Source: DASQZK01 sp963763215
GTDB lineage: Bacteria > Bacteroidota > Bacteroidia > Bacteroidales > GCA-2748055
Direction of reading: 5' to 3'
Length of the DNA: 64,000 nucleotides
Assembly (NCBI GenBank): GCA_963763215.1
Contig: CAVXNX010000028.1
Coordinates: 4,771 to 68,770 of the forward strand
The notes below the pieces were generated by a model. It did not search any database. It was given only the letters and a program-made list of their open reading frames with translations, and was not told the origin of the DNA. Each line of letters opens with the position of its first letter. The first letter of the stretch is position 1. Positions 16,540 to 26,017 of the stretch are shown here, piece by piece. The position numbers were made by a program, and so were the translations under genes.

Positions 16540-18754
16540 ATGATAAAGAAAAACAATGATGATGGCAGCCGGGATAGCTTGTTTTGGTTTTCAGGCTTTC
16601 GCCCAGTACCACCCGGTGACACACCATGAAGTCACGGAGACTGAGATCGCAGTGAAAAAGGCCGGCAGCTATGGTAAGGAAGGTGCGACCTATGTGCTGA
16701 CGAATGATATCACCAGTGAGAAAAGCACGATCTTTCTCGGTAACGATGTGACTCTCGACCTGAATGGGTATACCATCCGTTATGCCGATGGCAACTACAA
16801 TCATATCGAAAATTCCGGTTTTGAGGAAGGACTTGAGGGATGGGACGTTTCGAAAGCGCCCGGCGCTAAAGTGGTCAACACTGCCGATGTCCATGTCTTT
16901 CTGGGAAAGAAACTGATGAGTCTGAAAGCAGGGGATGAGATCGTTTCACCGTATGTTTTTCTCCCCGTTTCCAACCGGTCTTATTTTGCGATGTGCGGGG
17001 TAACCGGTCACTACTGGCACGATATGCAAAAATATCCCCGGGATGAAATGATGATCAGTGTGTATGTTGAAGATGAAAAGGGGCATGAGGTCCGGTGCAT
17101 GAATAAATATGGTGACGGTGAAAGATTGGCTTGTCCGGCTGAAAATAAACGCCCCCGGCTGGGCGGAGGATTTGTATATGCGCATCTGCATGGCCTGCCT
17201 GCGGGAAAATACCGGGTGCGGGTAAAAGCCGTCAATGATTGCCTGGTGGATGAAATCGATATCCGCCCGGCCATGGATGTCGGCGTCAGCATCATTGACA
17301 AAACCGTGCCTCTGGCCAGCTATGATCATGTGATCATGGAATCCCGCCCTCCCACAATCCCGTCTTTTTATGATTATACCGCTGACATGAAAACCGGAAA
17401 ACCCCTGTCATCCCTTCCCCGGGTTACAGGTTCGGGAACCATCACCATTAAAAACGGAATAATTGAAAATGGCGTGAAGGGCATCCAGTCATGGGGGATC
17501 CAGTCTTCAGCCAACGATGTGAAGGTCATTCTCGAGAATGTCGATTTCAAGACCAGCGGCATAAGCTGTGCCGCCGCGGATATTCCCTATGCGGAGATCA
17601 GCGACTGCCGATTCGACGTCAATATGCCGTTTCTCATCCAGCGTCATGTCGGGCTTTGCTCGGTGATCATCCGGGGTGACAATCCGACAGAGATCCGGAA
17701 TCGCGCATTTTACGGCGGCGAAGGCTGTCTGTCGGTTAAGGGCAAGTATTCCCTCGTTCACGACAACCTGTTCGTCAACGCGCAGACGGTGACCAACCAC
17801 TACAGCATCATGGGCACGGGCGACAGTTCAAAAATTTATCATAACATCTTTGAGCCGAGGCAGGGATCCGGAATTTATGTCTCAAGATATACCGAAGTTG
17901 CCGACAACATTTTCCGGATTGAAACGTCGCCGCCCACATGCGAGTATGGCCGTGAAGAGTACAGCACGGCGGCCATCCGCCTTGGCGACTACGATGCCCT
18001 TCCCGGTTCTCCCAGGGCATCCATCGGCAGCAGGATTCATGGGAACAAGATTTACATCACCGCCAGGAATTACCCGGAGCCGAAGAGTTTTATCCCGATG
18101 TCGTGGGGTATATTTTACAGCGCCCGGGGCGGCGAAAACGAAGTATACGACAATGAATTTTTCATCAACAAGGTGGAACCGAATTCAAAGGTCAAAGCCG
18201 CGGCTCTCTATATCTGTGGCGGATTGAAATATTTCGGCGGAGAGTTTTACAACAACAGGATCACGACCAATGTCCCTGCTGCCTGGATCGCAACGATTTA
18301 CGGAGGGGCCGCCCATTCGGACCTACACGACAATACCATTATCCCCTTCGGCTATGCCACCGACCATACTTTCACGATCGGTTCCGAAGGCTGCGAGGAA
18401 TGCGTATCCGAGGATGTAGAGTTCAGATCCAACGAGGTCAAAGGCGGAACATTCGTGATCGAGGCCACCAACCAGGCAAATACCTACAAGGTCTATTGGT
18501 CGTTGGTCCTTAAGGTTACAGATAAACTCGGTCATCCCCTGCAAAATGAAGAGGTAAAGATCGCTGACAGGAACGGGCTGAAGGTTTTTGAGGCCAAAAC
18601 CGACGCGAAGGGCCAGATCAGGACAGAACTTCCTGAGTATGCGGCAGACGGTCAGCAGAAGACTTTTTCTTCCCCTTACCTGGTCACTACGGGAGGCAAG
18701 GATAAAGAAATTTCACTCGACAGCAATACGTCGGCAACGATAATCGTGGAATAA
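16540..18754 (+). CDS. Secreted right-handed parallel beta-helix protein
   Basis: About 735 residues. The core reads as pectate-lyase-like beta-helix rungs (NDVTLDLNGYTI, then many N/G/D-rich turns such as IKNGIIENGVKG, SKIYHNIFEP, YNNRITTN). It ends in a small Ig/transthyretin-like domain (LVLKVTDKLGHPLQNEEVKI). A start inside the frame at 16556 gives a signal peptide without a basic n-region. The ATG at 16540 encodes MIKK but is one base out of frame because of five A's at 16549-16553; with four, the product would begin MIKKTMMMAAGIACFG. No catalytic residues can be assigned. It probably binds or cleaves polysaccharide. Confidence 0.75.
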
Positions 18755-19055
18755 ACGATCTCTCCCGGGAGAAATTCTCTTTTTCCGGTGAAGGTATTTG
18801 ACCCCATAGGAATGTGAATACTGAGAGGGATTTTCGGAACCTGGCATCAGTATATCGTTGGGGAAAGTTTACGTTTTTCCCAAAATACGATTATATTTAA
18901 ATCGTGAACCGGCAGGGGAATCGGTTATCATCCGGTGCAAACCCGGAATGATCCCGTTTGATCGGGATTATTCCATGACCTATTATGCCATTTCTTTTGG
19001 TCCTGCCTGTATTCACACCAGTGAATTCAAACAATCTCCCTAAAACGAACAACAC
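18755..19055. other. Intergenic region with a short GC-rich hairpin
   Basis: About 300 bases. Just after the beta-helix stop a TCTCCCGGGAGA palindrome is followed by a T-rich stretch and may serve as a terminator. The remainder is the presumed promoter of the NagX-like gene. No coding frame is supported. Confidence 0.35.
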
Positions 19056-20168
19056 ATGAAAACAAAAACGACTGACCGCCTTGCTTCTCTCGATGCGCTC
19101 AGGGGATTTGACATGTTCTGGATCATGGGTGGTGAATTTATCGTCCATGCCCTGGCAAAGAATAATCATTCCGCATTCATCCAATGGCTGTATGTTCAAA
19201 CTGAGCATGTTAAATGGAATGGCTTTCATTTTTATGATATGATTTTTCCGCTTTTCCTTTTCATTGCGGGAGTCACCTTCCCTTTCTCGCTGCATAAACG
19301 CCGTGCCACCGGTCAGAGCAGTGGGCAGATTTACAAGCATGTGATCAGTCGCGGTCTCATCCTTGTCTTTCTGGGCATTGTATACAACGGACTGTTTCGT
19401 TTCGATTTCGACAACCTGAGGTATGCCAGCGTCCTGGGGCGGATCGGTTTGGCATGGATGTTCGCGGCGCTCATTGTCATGAATTCGAAAATCAGATGGC
19501 AGGCCGTTTGGTGTGCCGTGATCCTCCTGGGCTACTGGGCCGTTCTCACGCTCATTCCCGTCCCCGGCTACGGCGCCGGCAACCTCACCGTTGAAGGCAG
19601 CATCGTCGGATACATCGACCGGATGCTCCTCCCGGGAAAGCTTTACCTCGGCATTCACGACCCTGAAGGTATTCTTTCGACCATCCCGGCCATTGCTACC
19701 GCTTTGCTGGGTATGCTAACGGGCCAGTTGCTGAGAACAAAACCAACCTCCATTCCGGCATATCGTAAACTTGGGATTCTAGCAGCCTCAGGTGTCATTC
19801 TTCTCCTCCTTTCACAATTGTGGAACCTTGTTCTTCCGATAAACAAGAACCTCTGGACCAGCTCATTCGTCCTGATCACAGCAGGCTTCAGCCTCCTGTT
19901 CCTCTCCCTCTTCTACCTCATCATGGATATCTGGCACGTCCGGTGGTGGGCATTCCCTTTCATTGTCATCGGGTTGAATCCAATCACGATCTATCTTGCG
20001 CAGGCAGGTATGATCAATTTCCGCAGCACAGCCGATTATTTCTTCGGGGGGCTGATCCGGTTTGCACCCGAACCAAACCAGGCCTTCTGGTCAGCCCTCG
20101 CCTACTTCCTGGTAAGCTGGCTGTTCCTGTATTTCCTGTACAGGAAAAAGATCTTTTTGAAAGTCTAA
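19056..20168 (+). CDS. NagX-like membrane acyltransferase (DUF5009/HGSNAT family)
   Basis: 370 residues with about ten hydrophobic helices. The family opening motif RLASLDALRGFDMFWIMGG is clear, as is the loop LYLGIHDPEGILSTIPA, which contains the conserved histidine region of the heparan-alpha-glucosaminide N-acetyltransferase relatives. In Bacteroidota such proteins are often linked to N-acetylglucosamine metabolism, but no nag genes lie next to it here. It appears to be a single-gene unit. Confidence 0.82.
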   Translation: MKTKTTDRLASLDALRGFDMFWIMGGEFIVHALAKNNHSAFIQWLYVQTEHVKWNGFHFYDMIFPLFLFIAGVTFPFSLHKRRATGQSSGQIYKHVISRGLILVFLGIVYNGLFRFDFDNLRYASVLGRIGLAWMFAALIVMNSKIRWQAVWCAVILLGYWAVLTLIPVPGYGAGNLTVEGSIVGYIDRMLLPGKLYLGIHDPEGILSTIPAIATALLGMLTGQLLRTKPTSIPAYRKLGILAASGVILLLLSQLWNLVLPINKNLWTSSFVLITAGFSLLFLSLFYLIMDIWHVRWWAFPFIVIGLNPITIYLAQAGMINFRSTADYFFGGLIRFAPEPNQAFWSALAYFLVSWLFLYFLYRKKIFLKV

Positions 20169-20719
20169 TCCGGCATAGCCGTATCCGTTCCGGGCTTATA
20201 TCCCCCTGGAATGTCCCACGAGCCAGTTCCTGCAGATAGCGCCATTTCCCCTTTGACACCCGGCCCGGGGAAGGAACTGACAATGGGACATTTTTTTATA
20301 CCGCTAAAAGATCGGTTCGTCACTCTCCTTTTTCTTTCCGTCGAAGATATCCGGAAATGCCTGTAAAACATCTTTTTTTTTATCCAGACATTTCAACCAA
20401 ACCTCACTATTTACGTTAAAACATTTATAAAGGGTTGGTTACCTGACAGAATGAAACACCGCCGGCTCGCTTGCCGGGGTTCCTGAAGAGTCTGACCGGG
20501 CAGCGTTCGTGCAGCCGCATGAACCCATCCTCCGGGATAAGGCCCGAGAAAGACGAAATCCATTTTAAAACCAACCCAATGATCCGGATCCCCCGGAACG
20601 GAAGAATCGCGGGACAGAAACTTAAAACTTCACCCCGTGTGTTCATAACTCCCGGGCGGGGAGGAGGGTCAAAAGAAAGACGCATCGTAACTTTAGATAA
20701 ACCGTTAACCTGAGGCGAT
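20169..20719. other. Intergenic region without a convincing gene
   Basis: About 550 bases. Short frames exist on both strands but have no signal peptide, recognisable motif or plausible composition. The part near 20365-20430 is AT-rich and may hold a promoter. I see no RNA gene or repeat. Confidence 0.4.
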
Positions 20720-20914
20720 ATGAAAAATAAACCCAATTTTAAGAACCTCCTGGTCAGGATCTACGAGTCCCGAAAAAAGATGGTGATTGTCAACCAGATG
20801 ATCAGGGAGATGGAAGCCCTTGGCAAGCCAACCGGCGTATACCGCCGGAACCTTCAGCTCCTCGAAAAGGAGATCCGTTCCTGTCAGCTCATGATGAAAA
20901 AGAATTTCGGATAA
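20720..20914 (+). CDS. Small basic helical protein
   Basis: 64 residues, rich in Lys/Arg with a heptad-like helical pattern (KKMVIVNQMIREMEALGK, LLEKEIRSCQLMMKK). There is no signal peptide or membrane helix. It lies 60 bases upstream of the Crp/Fnr regulator on the same strand and may be co-transcribed with it. Function unknown; it could be a small cytoplasmic or regulatory protein. Supported only by composition and context. Confidence 0.5.
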   Translation: MKNKPNFKNLLVRIYESRKKMVIVNQMIREMEALGKPTGVYRRNLQLLEKEIRSCQLMMKKNFG

Positions 20915-20974
20915 GCGAAGACAGGCAAAAAACATCCGGCCTGTCGATCCTGAAAAAGACAGATCTGCCGGAAA

Positions 20975-21616
20975 ATGGAAGGTTCTCAAAACCGAAGCAT
21001 GGAATTTCCAAGGCAAAACCTGGCGTTTTTGGGCAACGAACTACTGGATGAACTGGTCCTTTACGGTAAAATTATGGATTTCCGGACGGGGGATGTCATT
21101 CTTACCCCCGGCCGGTATGTCAAAGTCGTCCCCATCGTTCTCGAGGGTCTGATCAAGGTTTTCACGAGTAATTCCGAAAAAGAGCTTCTTTTGTATTACA
21201 TCCGGCCTTCCGAAAGCTGCATCATGTCGTTTTCAGCCGTACTCAAAGACGAGCCGGGAAAAGTCGATGCCATTGCCGAAACCGACACCCGGACGTTGTT
21301 GCTTCCTGCCACCAGGATCCGGGAATGGATCCGGCGGTTCCCGGAACTCAATTTCCTTTTCTACAATCAGTTCAATCTTCGTTATTCCGATCTTATCGAG
21401 ACCATCCAGCATTTATTGTTTGACCCCCTCGACGAACGGGTGATCGATTTCCTCAAACGCCGGCGGGAAATCACCGGGGAAACCGGGCTTCAGCTGACGC
21501 ACAAACAGATCGCCGAGAGCCTCGGGACGGCGCGCGAAGTCATTTCCCGCATCCTGAAGAAACTGGAAAACCAGGGCGTTATTCAACAAACCTCCGGCGG
21601 GATAAAATTATTATGA
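20975..21616 (+). CDS. Crp/Fnr-family transcriptional regulator
   Basis: About 213 residues (an alternative start at 20999 gives MEFPRQN). It has an N-terminal cyclic-nucleotide-binding-like beta-roll (GDVILTPGRYVKVVPIVLEGLIKV), a long dimerisation helix, and a C-terminal winged helix-turn-helix (LTHKQIAESLGTAREVISRILKKLE). No cysteine cluster for an Fnr-type [4Fe-4S] centre is seen at the N-terminus, so it may respond to another redox or small-molecule signal. A near-consensus palindrome follows immediately, before the DUF2892 gene, as is typical for autoregulated Crp/Fnr-DUF2892 pairs. Confidence 0.9.
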   Translation: MEGSQNRSMEFPRQNLAFLGNELLDELVLYGKIMDFRTGDVILTPGRYVKVVPIVLEGLIKVFTSNSEKELLLYYIRPSESCIMSFSAVLKDEPGKVDAIAETDTRTLLLPATRIREWIRRFPELNFLFYNQFNLRYSDLIETIQHLLFDPLDERVIDFLKRRREITGETGLQLTHKQIAESLGTAREVISRILKKLENQGVIQQTSGGIKLL

Positions 21617-21621
21617 TCCCG

Positions 21622-21637
21622 TGTGACCCAGGTCACC
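21622..21637. promoter_or_regulatory. CRP-like operator between the regulator and the DUF2892 gene
   Basis: TGTGA-CCCAGG-TCACC matches nine of ten defined positions of the classical CRP site TGTGA-N6-TCACA, and its core GTGAC-CCAG-GTCAC is a perfect inverted repeat. It lies 77 bases before the DUF2892 gene and directly after a Crp/Fnr regulator gene. Confidence 0.6.
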
Positions 21638-21713
21638 GTTTTTATATCGATCTTAGCCTTACCTTTATACTGTTATTCAGATTCGTATTGGTTACACTAA
21701 AAATTGCAAAGCC

Positions 21714-21935
21714 ATGAAAAAAAATGTAGGCATGACCGACAAGGTAATCCGGATTATCCTGGCTGCCGCCTTCGTTGCCCTTTTCTTCCTGAACGTTGTC
21801 ACCGGCACCCTGGGGATCATTCTGCTCATTCTCGCTGGCATTCTCGTTCTGACCAGTATTTTCAGCATTTGCCCGCTTTATCTGCTCTTTGGACTGTCAA
21901 CGCATAAGAAGGAAATGAAAACCGGGAATATCTAA
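21714..21935 (+). CDS. DUF2892 (YgaP-type transmembrane domain) protein
   Basis: 73 residues with the family opening MKKNVGMTDKVIRIILAAAF, two hydrophobic helices, and the motif SICPLYLLFGLST. In other bacteria this inner-membrane domain is found alone or fused to rhodanese and is linked to sulfur or sulfide handling. It is preceded by the Crp/Fnr regulator and the CRP-like site and is probably its direct target. The Psr/rhodanese locus elsewhere in the window makes a sulfur-related role plausible. Confidence 0.88.
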   Translation: MKKNVGMTDKVIRIILAAAFVALFFLNVVTGTLGIILLILAGILVLTSIFSICPLYLLFGLSTHKKEMKTGNI

Positions 21936-21958
21936 AAAATATTTCAATACCTGATGAC

Positions 21959-21988
21959 TCCCGATTAGGCTCCTGCACCGAATCGGGA
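21959..21988. terminator. Possible stem-loop after the DUF2892 gene
   Basis: TCCCGATT (21959-21966) pairs perfectly with AATCGGGA (21981-21988) across a 14-base loop, 24 bases after the DUF2892 stop. There is no U-tract directly behind it, so it may stabilise the transcript end and not terminate by itself. Confidence 0.35.
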
Positions 21989-22115
21989 CCCCAATCTGAA
22001 CCCGGGGGGGGTGACTCATTAATGACTTTGGGTTACCCTCTTTTTTTTGTATCAACTCACGAAAATACTCTGGATTGGTGTATCTTGCAGGATAGGCTTC
22101 AATCGGGGACCTGTC

Positions 22116-22850
22116 ATGGAGAAATATTACGATGAATTAACAAACATTGAGCTGTTCAGGTATCTTTATGAAGATTTTCCACCGGGAAAACTGATCAGGG
22201 CAGAATCGCCGGATTTCATTGTGAATTCCGGCCCGGGGAAATCACTTGGCATTGAGATCACGCATGTCATGGACAGGGTACATGCCGAAGAGCTCTCATC
22301 GGACAGCCTGGAGAACAGGGCAAGAAAAGGACTTCTCCTGTACGCCCGTGATGTTTTTGAGTATTACAGCGACATGAAACTGAATGTCGCCCTGTACTTC
22401 AAACCCGGCACACGTCCTCAAAACGGGAACATCGTTCCCCTGGCGGGGACCATCGCACGGGCCATCCTGAAAAGGACCGAAGGGAAGCTTCCCGGGGAAT
22501 CATTCCATGTGCATTTCAGGATCAACCGGCTCGCGGATCTGCTCGAATCGGTCACCATTTTCCGATTCCCGGATATGTTGGAATCCGGCTGGATTGATGC
22601 CGGGGCATATACGCTTCCGGGAATCCGGACTGAAATGATCGAAAGATCCATTCTTCATAAGGAAGAAAAACTGCGGCTTTACCAGAAGAAAAGGCTGAAA
22701 TATTACTGGTTGCTGCTGATTATCGATACTGCTTTCCGCCAGGAATCCTCCTTCTCCCCTTCCGCGGAAGCCGGCCGCTTCCCCTCTTCCGGTTTCAATA
22801 AGGTGTTTCTCATTGAGCGTCGTCAAGGCATCCTTTACGAATTGAGCTGA
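22116..22850 (+). CDS. Uncharacterised protein with PD-(D/E)XK nuclease-like motif
   Basis: About 244 residues from the ATG at 22116, which follows a GGGGAC ribosome-binding sequence. Near residue 30 the text ESPDFIVNSGPGKSLGIEIT has the layout of a PD-(D/E)XK nuclease core: an acidic residue after Pro, a beta-turn, then G-I-E-x-T. Later it has a basic helix (EEKLRLYQKKRLKYYWLLLIID). No methylase, specificity subunit or mobile element is beside it, so a restriction role is not supported by context. It stands alone between the DUF2892 gene and a convergent ferredoxin. Confidence 0.6.
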   Translation: MEKYYDELTNIELFRYLYEDFPPGKLIRAESPDFIVNSGPGKSLGIEITHVMDRVHAEELSSDSLENRARKGLLLYARDVFEYYSDMKLNVALYFKPGTRPQNGNIVPLAGTIARAILKRTEGKLPGESFHVHFRINRLADLLESVTIFRFPDMLESGWIDAGAYTLPGIRTEMIERSILHKEEKLRLYQKKRLKYYWLLLIIDTAFRQESSFSPSAEAGRFPSSGFNKVFLIERRQGILYELS

Positions 22851-22921
22851 CGGTAAGGCCGGACGGAATTCCGGGCGTTGCCTTCAGGGGGATGCCGCGT
22901 CCCTGTCCCTTCTGTAGACCG

Positions 22922-23116
22922 TCATTTTTCCTCATAGGTGATCACTTCCACGGGACAGCTCTCCGCCGCTTCCCTGATCTCATCCCCGTACTGGCTGTAA
23001 TCCGCGCCTTCCTTAACAACGGCAACATCTTCCAGATCGAAAACCTCCGGGCATATTTCGGAACATAAACCGCACGCTGTGCACCCGTCTGCAATGACAA
23101 CTTTTGTGATATTCAT
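22922..23116 (-). CDS. Small [4Fe-4S] ferredoxin
   Basis: 64 residues from the ATG at 23116 (an upstream in-frame start would add a poor leader). One cluster-binding set is visible, CTACGLCSEIC with a distal SCPVEVI cysteine, as in single-cluster ferredoxins of anaerobes. The protein is acidic and cytoplasmic. It is a monocistronic gene whose promoter must lie in the 23117-23473 gap. Redox partners cannot be inferred from the neighbours. Confidence 0.9.
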   Translation of the reverse strand: MNITKVVIADGCTACGLCSEICPEVFDLEDVAVVKEGADYSQYGDEIREAAESCPVEVITYEEK

Positions 23117-23473
23117 CTTATCGTGTATTTGACCGGTTTGACCGGGATTTTCCGGCAAACCGGGATCATGATTACTGCTTTTTCATCATCCCTTCCTCCA
23201 GGGACGTGTTTGAGTATGGTATTAACATACGGACCTTCTCTTTTGTTTTTTCAGGGAACGGCCACCCTTTTGGCTTTTCCGGGAAAGGAACAGGATGGGA
23301 TCAAACCATTATCCGGAATACTATGAACTGGTCTGAAGGGACACGGCCCGGATCATGGATCTGCGGATAATTGCCACGATTTTCAGGGAGTGTTCATCAT
23401 TACGGGAAATAAAATCCACACCGCATGCCTGAGAACCCAAAGTCAGGCGGAACTCCTTGCTGCCTTTTCCGGG
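23117..23473. other. Intergenic region upstream of the ferredoxin
   Basis: About 360 bases without a supported gene. It contains one modest inverted repeat, GTATG-N7-CATAC (23214-23230), that could be an operator for the ferredoxin gene. Nothing else is recognised. Confidence 0.35.
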
Positions 23474-24260
23474 TCAGATATCGATTTCCCCGGTATAAAC
23501 GTATTTCACCGGACCTTCGAGCCAGACATCCGTAAAGGTGCCTTCGGCATTCGGGGTGAACCGAACGGAAAGCGTGCCTCCGGGCGCATGGAGGATAAAA
23601 GAAGAATTGTCAGGGCTGGCGAGAAGGTATGCAGTTATGGCAGATGCCACGGCCCCTGTGCCACAAGCCAGTGTTTCATTTTCCACTCCCCGCTCATAGG
23701 TCCGCATGGTGATTTCATTGCCGGCCCCGGGCCGGATAAAATTGATGTTTGCCCCCTCCTGCCCGAACCTGGGCTGGTAGCGCAGCTGGCGTCCGTCACG
23801 GAAAACATCCAGTTCATCAACATTTTCACGGACGGTGACAAAATGCCGGGATCCGGTCTCCACGAGGTACCCGTCGCTGAGTTTTTTCATTTCAGTGACA
23901 TCGATCATGTGAAGGCTTACCGTACCGTTGGGGTTGATCACGGCATCATGGATCCCGTCGATACCCATGAATCGGGTCCGCTCATCCACCAGCCCGCGCG
24001 AGGAAGCGAAAGCAACGAGGCATCGTCCGCCATTACCGCACATGGTTCCTTCCAGCCCGTCGGAATTGAAATACTTCATCCTGAAATCGGCCGATTCCTC
24101 ATCGAGAAGGAGGATGAGACCATCAGCTCCAATACCGAAATGCCTGTCGCACAAGAACTTCACCCTTTCTGTTGTAGTATACTGATTCATCGGCTCCACG
24201 ACAGTCGATCATGATAAAATCGTTACCGGCCCCGTGATATTTTTCAAAAAGTACCGTCAT
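23474..24260 (-). CDS. dapF: Diaminopimelate epimerase, frameshifted near its N-terminus
   Basis: The long frame contains both catalytic-cysteine motifs of DapF, MCGNGGRC and ACGTGA, plus CDRHFGIGADGL. The expected N-terminus (MTVLFEKYHGAGNDFIMID) is encoded from the ATG at 24260 in a different frame, and the two join around 24190-24215 if one base is added or removed. The restored product is about 262 residues, normal for the family. It converts LL- to meso-diaminopimelate for peptidoglycan and lysine. Its role in cell-wall synthesis makes true inactivation unlikely. It is divergent from htrA with a shared 168-base promoter region. Confidence 0.9.
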
Positions 24261-24428
24261 TGTCAGTTATTGTTAAAAAAGGTTAATTGCGGAAAGCCCT
24301 GCAACAGTTTGATTTTATTAACGTTATAAGCAAACAAATCCCCTTTTGAGAAAGGATCAGGGCATAGTATTTGAGTAATGCCACCGTGGTAATTTCTTGT
24401 TAAAGTTAGAAAATTAAACAGTATTGTT

Positions 24429-25875
24429 ATGAAAACAAAAAGATTTCTTGGAACACTCAGCATTGCTGTCATTGCCGCTGTGGCAGCAGTGTGGGCTTAT
24501 TCACAGTTTTTTCAGCCCAATCAGCAGTCTACTGTACCCCCACAACAAAGCGTCCTTTACACGAATCTGCCGGCTCAGACCGGTCCCAATGACAATAATG
24601 GGACGGATCTTACTTTTGCCGCAGAAAAAGCCGTGCACGCCGTTGTCCATGTCAAGGTAAAATCGACAAGAGAAAACAATTATTCAGATAATCCATTATA
24701 TGATTTCTTTTTCGGAGACAGGGGGAATGCTCAACCTCAGCCAATTGAAGCCTTTGGTTCCGGCGTCATCATTTCCGACGACGGTTATATCATCACCAAT
24801 AATCATGTCATCGACCAGATGGATGACATTGAAGTGATCCTGAACGACAGGCGTTCGTTCCAGGCCAAAGTCATCGGAGCCGATCCGAGTACCGATCTGG
24901 CACTTCTGAAGATCGACGCTAAAAATCTTCCCTACCTGACATACGGAAATTCCGACAACCTGAAGCTCGGTCAGTGGGTTTTGGCCGTAGGGAACCCATA
25001 TAACCTGACATCCACCGTTACCGCAGGTATTATCTCAGCAAAAGCACGAAATATCGATATTCTTCGGGGACAATTTGCCATTGAATCTTTTCTGCAGACC
25101 GATGCAGCCGTCAATCCGGGTAACAGCGGCGGTGCCCTGGTCGATACCCAGGGAAACCTCGTCGGGATCAACACGGCCATCGAGTCACGGACTGGAGCCT
25201 ATTCCGGTAACTCGTTTGCCATCCCGGTCAGCATCGTTAAGAAAGTCATCGGCGATCTTATGGAATACGGGGTCGTTCAGCGTGCATTCCTGGGGGTAAC
25301 CATACAGGATGTCACACAACAATTGGCCGATTCAAACAATTTAAACAGCACCAACGGCGTTTATGTAAACAGCATTGCGGAAGGTGGAGCTGCCAAAGAT
25401 GCCGGTATTAAAAAAGGCGATGTCATCATGGCGGTGAACAATGTACCGGTGAATAATGTTTCTGAATTACAGGAAGAAATAAGTCGCTTTAGGCCAAATG
25501 ATAAGGTAAATATTGAAATCTTAAGGGACGGAAAACAGAAACAATTTGATGTGACCTTGCGTAACAGGGAAGGAAATACCAACGTTGTTAAGAAAAGTGA
25601 AACCCTGAAGGTCCTGGGCGGCAGTTTTGAGCCGGCAAGCAAAGAAGAATTGAAGGCTCTTGGAATTGACCATGGTGTGAAGGTGACCTCGCTTACAGCC
25701 GGAAAATTATTGAGGGCAGGTATCCGCGAAGGATTTATTATCACTCAGATCAATAACAAACCCGTCAATTCTGTCACAGGATATCAAAGATATTCTGGAT
25801 AGCATAAAAGGTGGCGTTTACATCGAAGGGATCTACCCCGATGGAATGGTTGCCTATTACGCATTCGGGATGTAA
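24429..25875 (+). CDS. htrA: HtrA/DegP-family periplasmic serine protease with two PDZ domains, frameshifted near the end
   Basis: An N-terminal membrane/signal segment (IAVIAAVAAVWAYSQFF) precedes the trypsin-like domain with the triad His (TNNHVI), Asp (DPSTDLALLKI) and Ser (GNSGGALV). A first PDZ domain follows (YVNSIAEGGAAKDAGIKKGDVI) and then a second one. The frame breaks at about 25773-25783 (ACAGGATATC) and would stop at 25802. The next frame continues the second PDZ domain (DILDSIKGGVYIEGIYPDG) to TAA at 25873-25875, the usual C-terminus of Bacteroidota DegP. One extra G explains the break. It degrades or refolds damaged envelope proteins. Confidence 0.92.
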
Positions 25876-25908
25876 TAATGAGAGAGCACATCGTGAAACT
25901 CTTTTTTC

Positions 25909-25938
25909 AAAGAAGACTTGCGTGTGCAAGTCTTCTTT
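25909..25938 (+). terminator. Rho-independent terminator after htrA
   Basis: A perfect 13-bp stem, AAAGAAGACTTGC with GCAAGTCTTCTTT, closes on the 4-base loop GTGT and is followed by TGTCGT. It starts 34 bases after the corrected htrA stop and separates it from rpoD. Confidence 0.8.
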
Positions 25939-25962
25939 GTCGTATATGTTAATCAAATAAAC

Positions 25963-25993
25963 TTGAATTGTATACTAAAATAGTCTAAATTCG
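25963..25993 (+). promoter_or_regulatory. Putative promoter of the sigma factor gene
   Basis: TTG at 25963-25965 and TAAATTCG at 25986-25993 (seven of eight consensus-compatible bases for TAnnTTTG), spaced 20 bases apart as in Bacteroidota promoters, end 24 bases before the rpoD ATG. Confidence 0.4.
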
Positions 25994-26017
25994 CAGCAAA
26001 TTTTTTTGGGAGGAATA

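Noticed and set aside
20425..20736. Short frames on both strands in the 20169-20719 gap
   Set aside because: No coding-like features; they mirror one another in a GC-rich patch.
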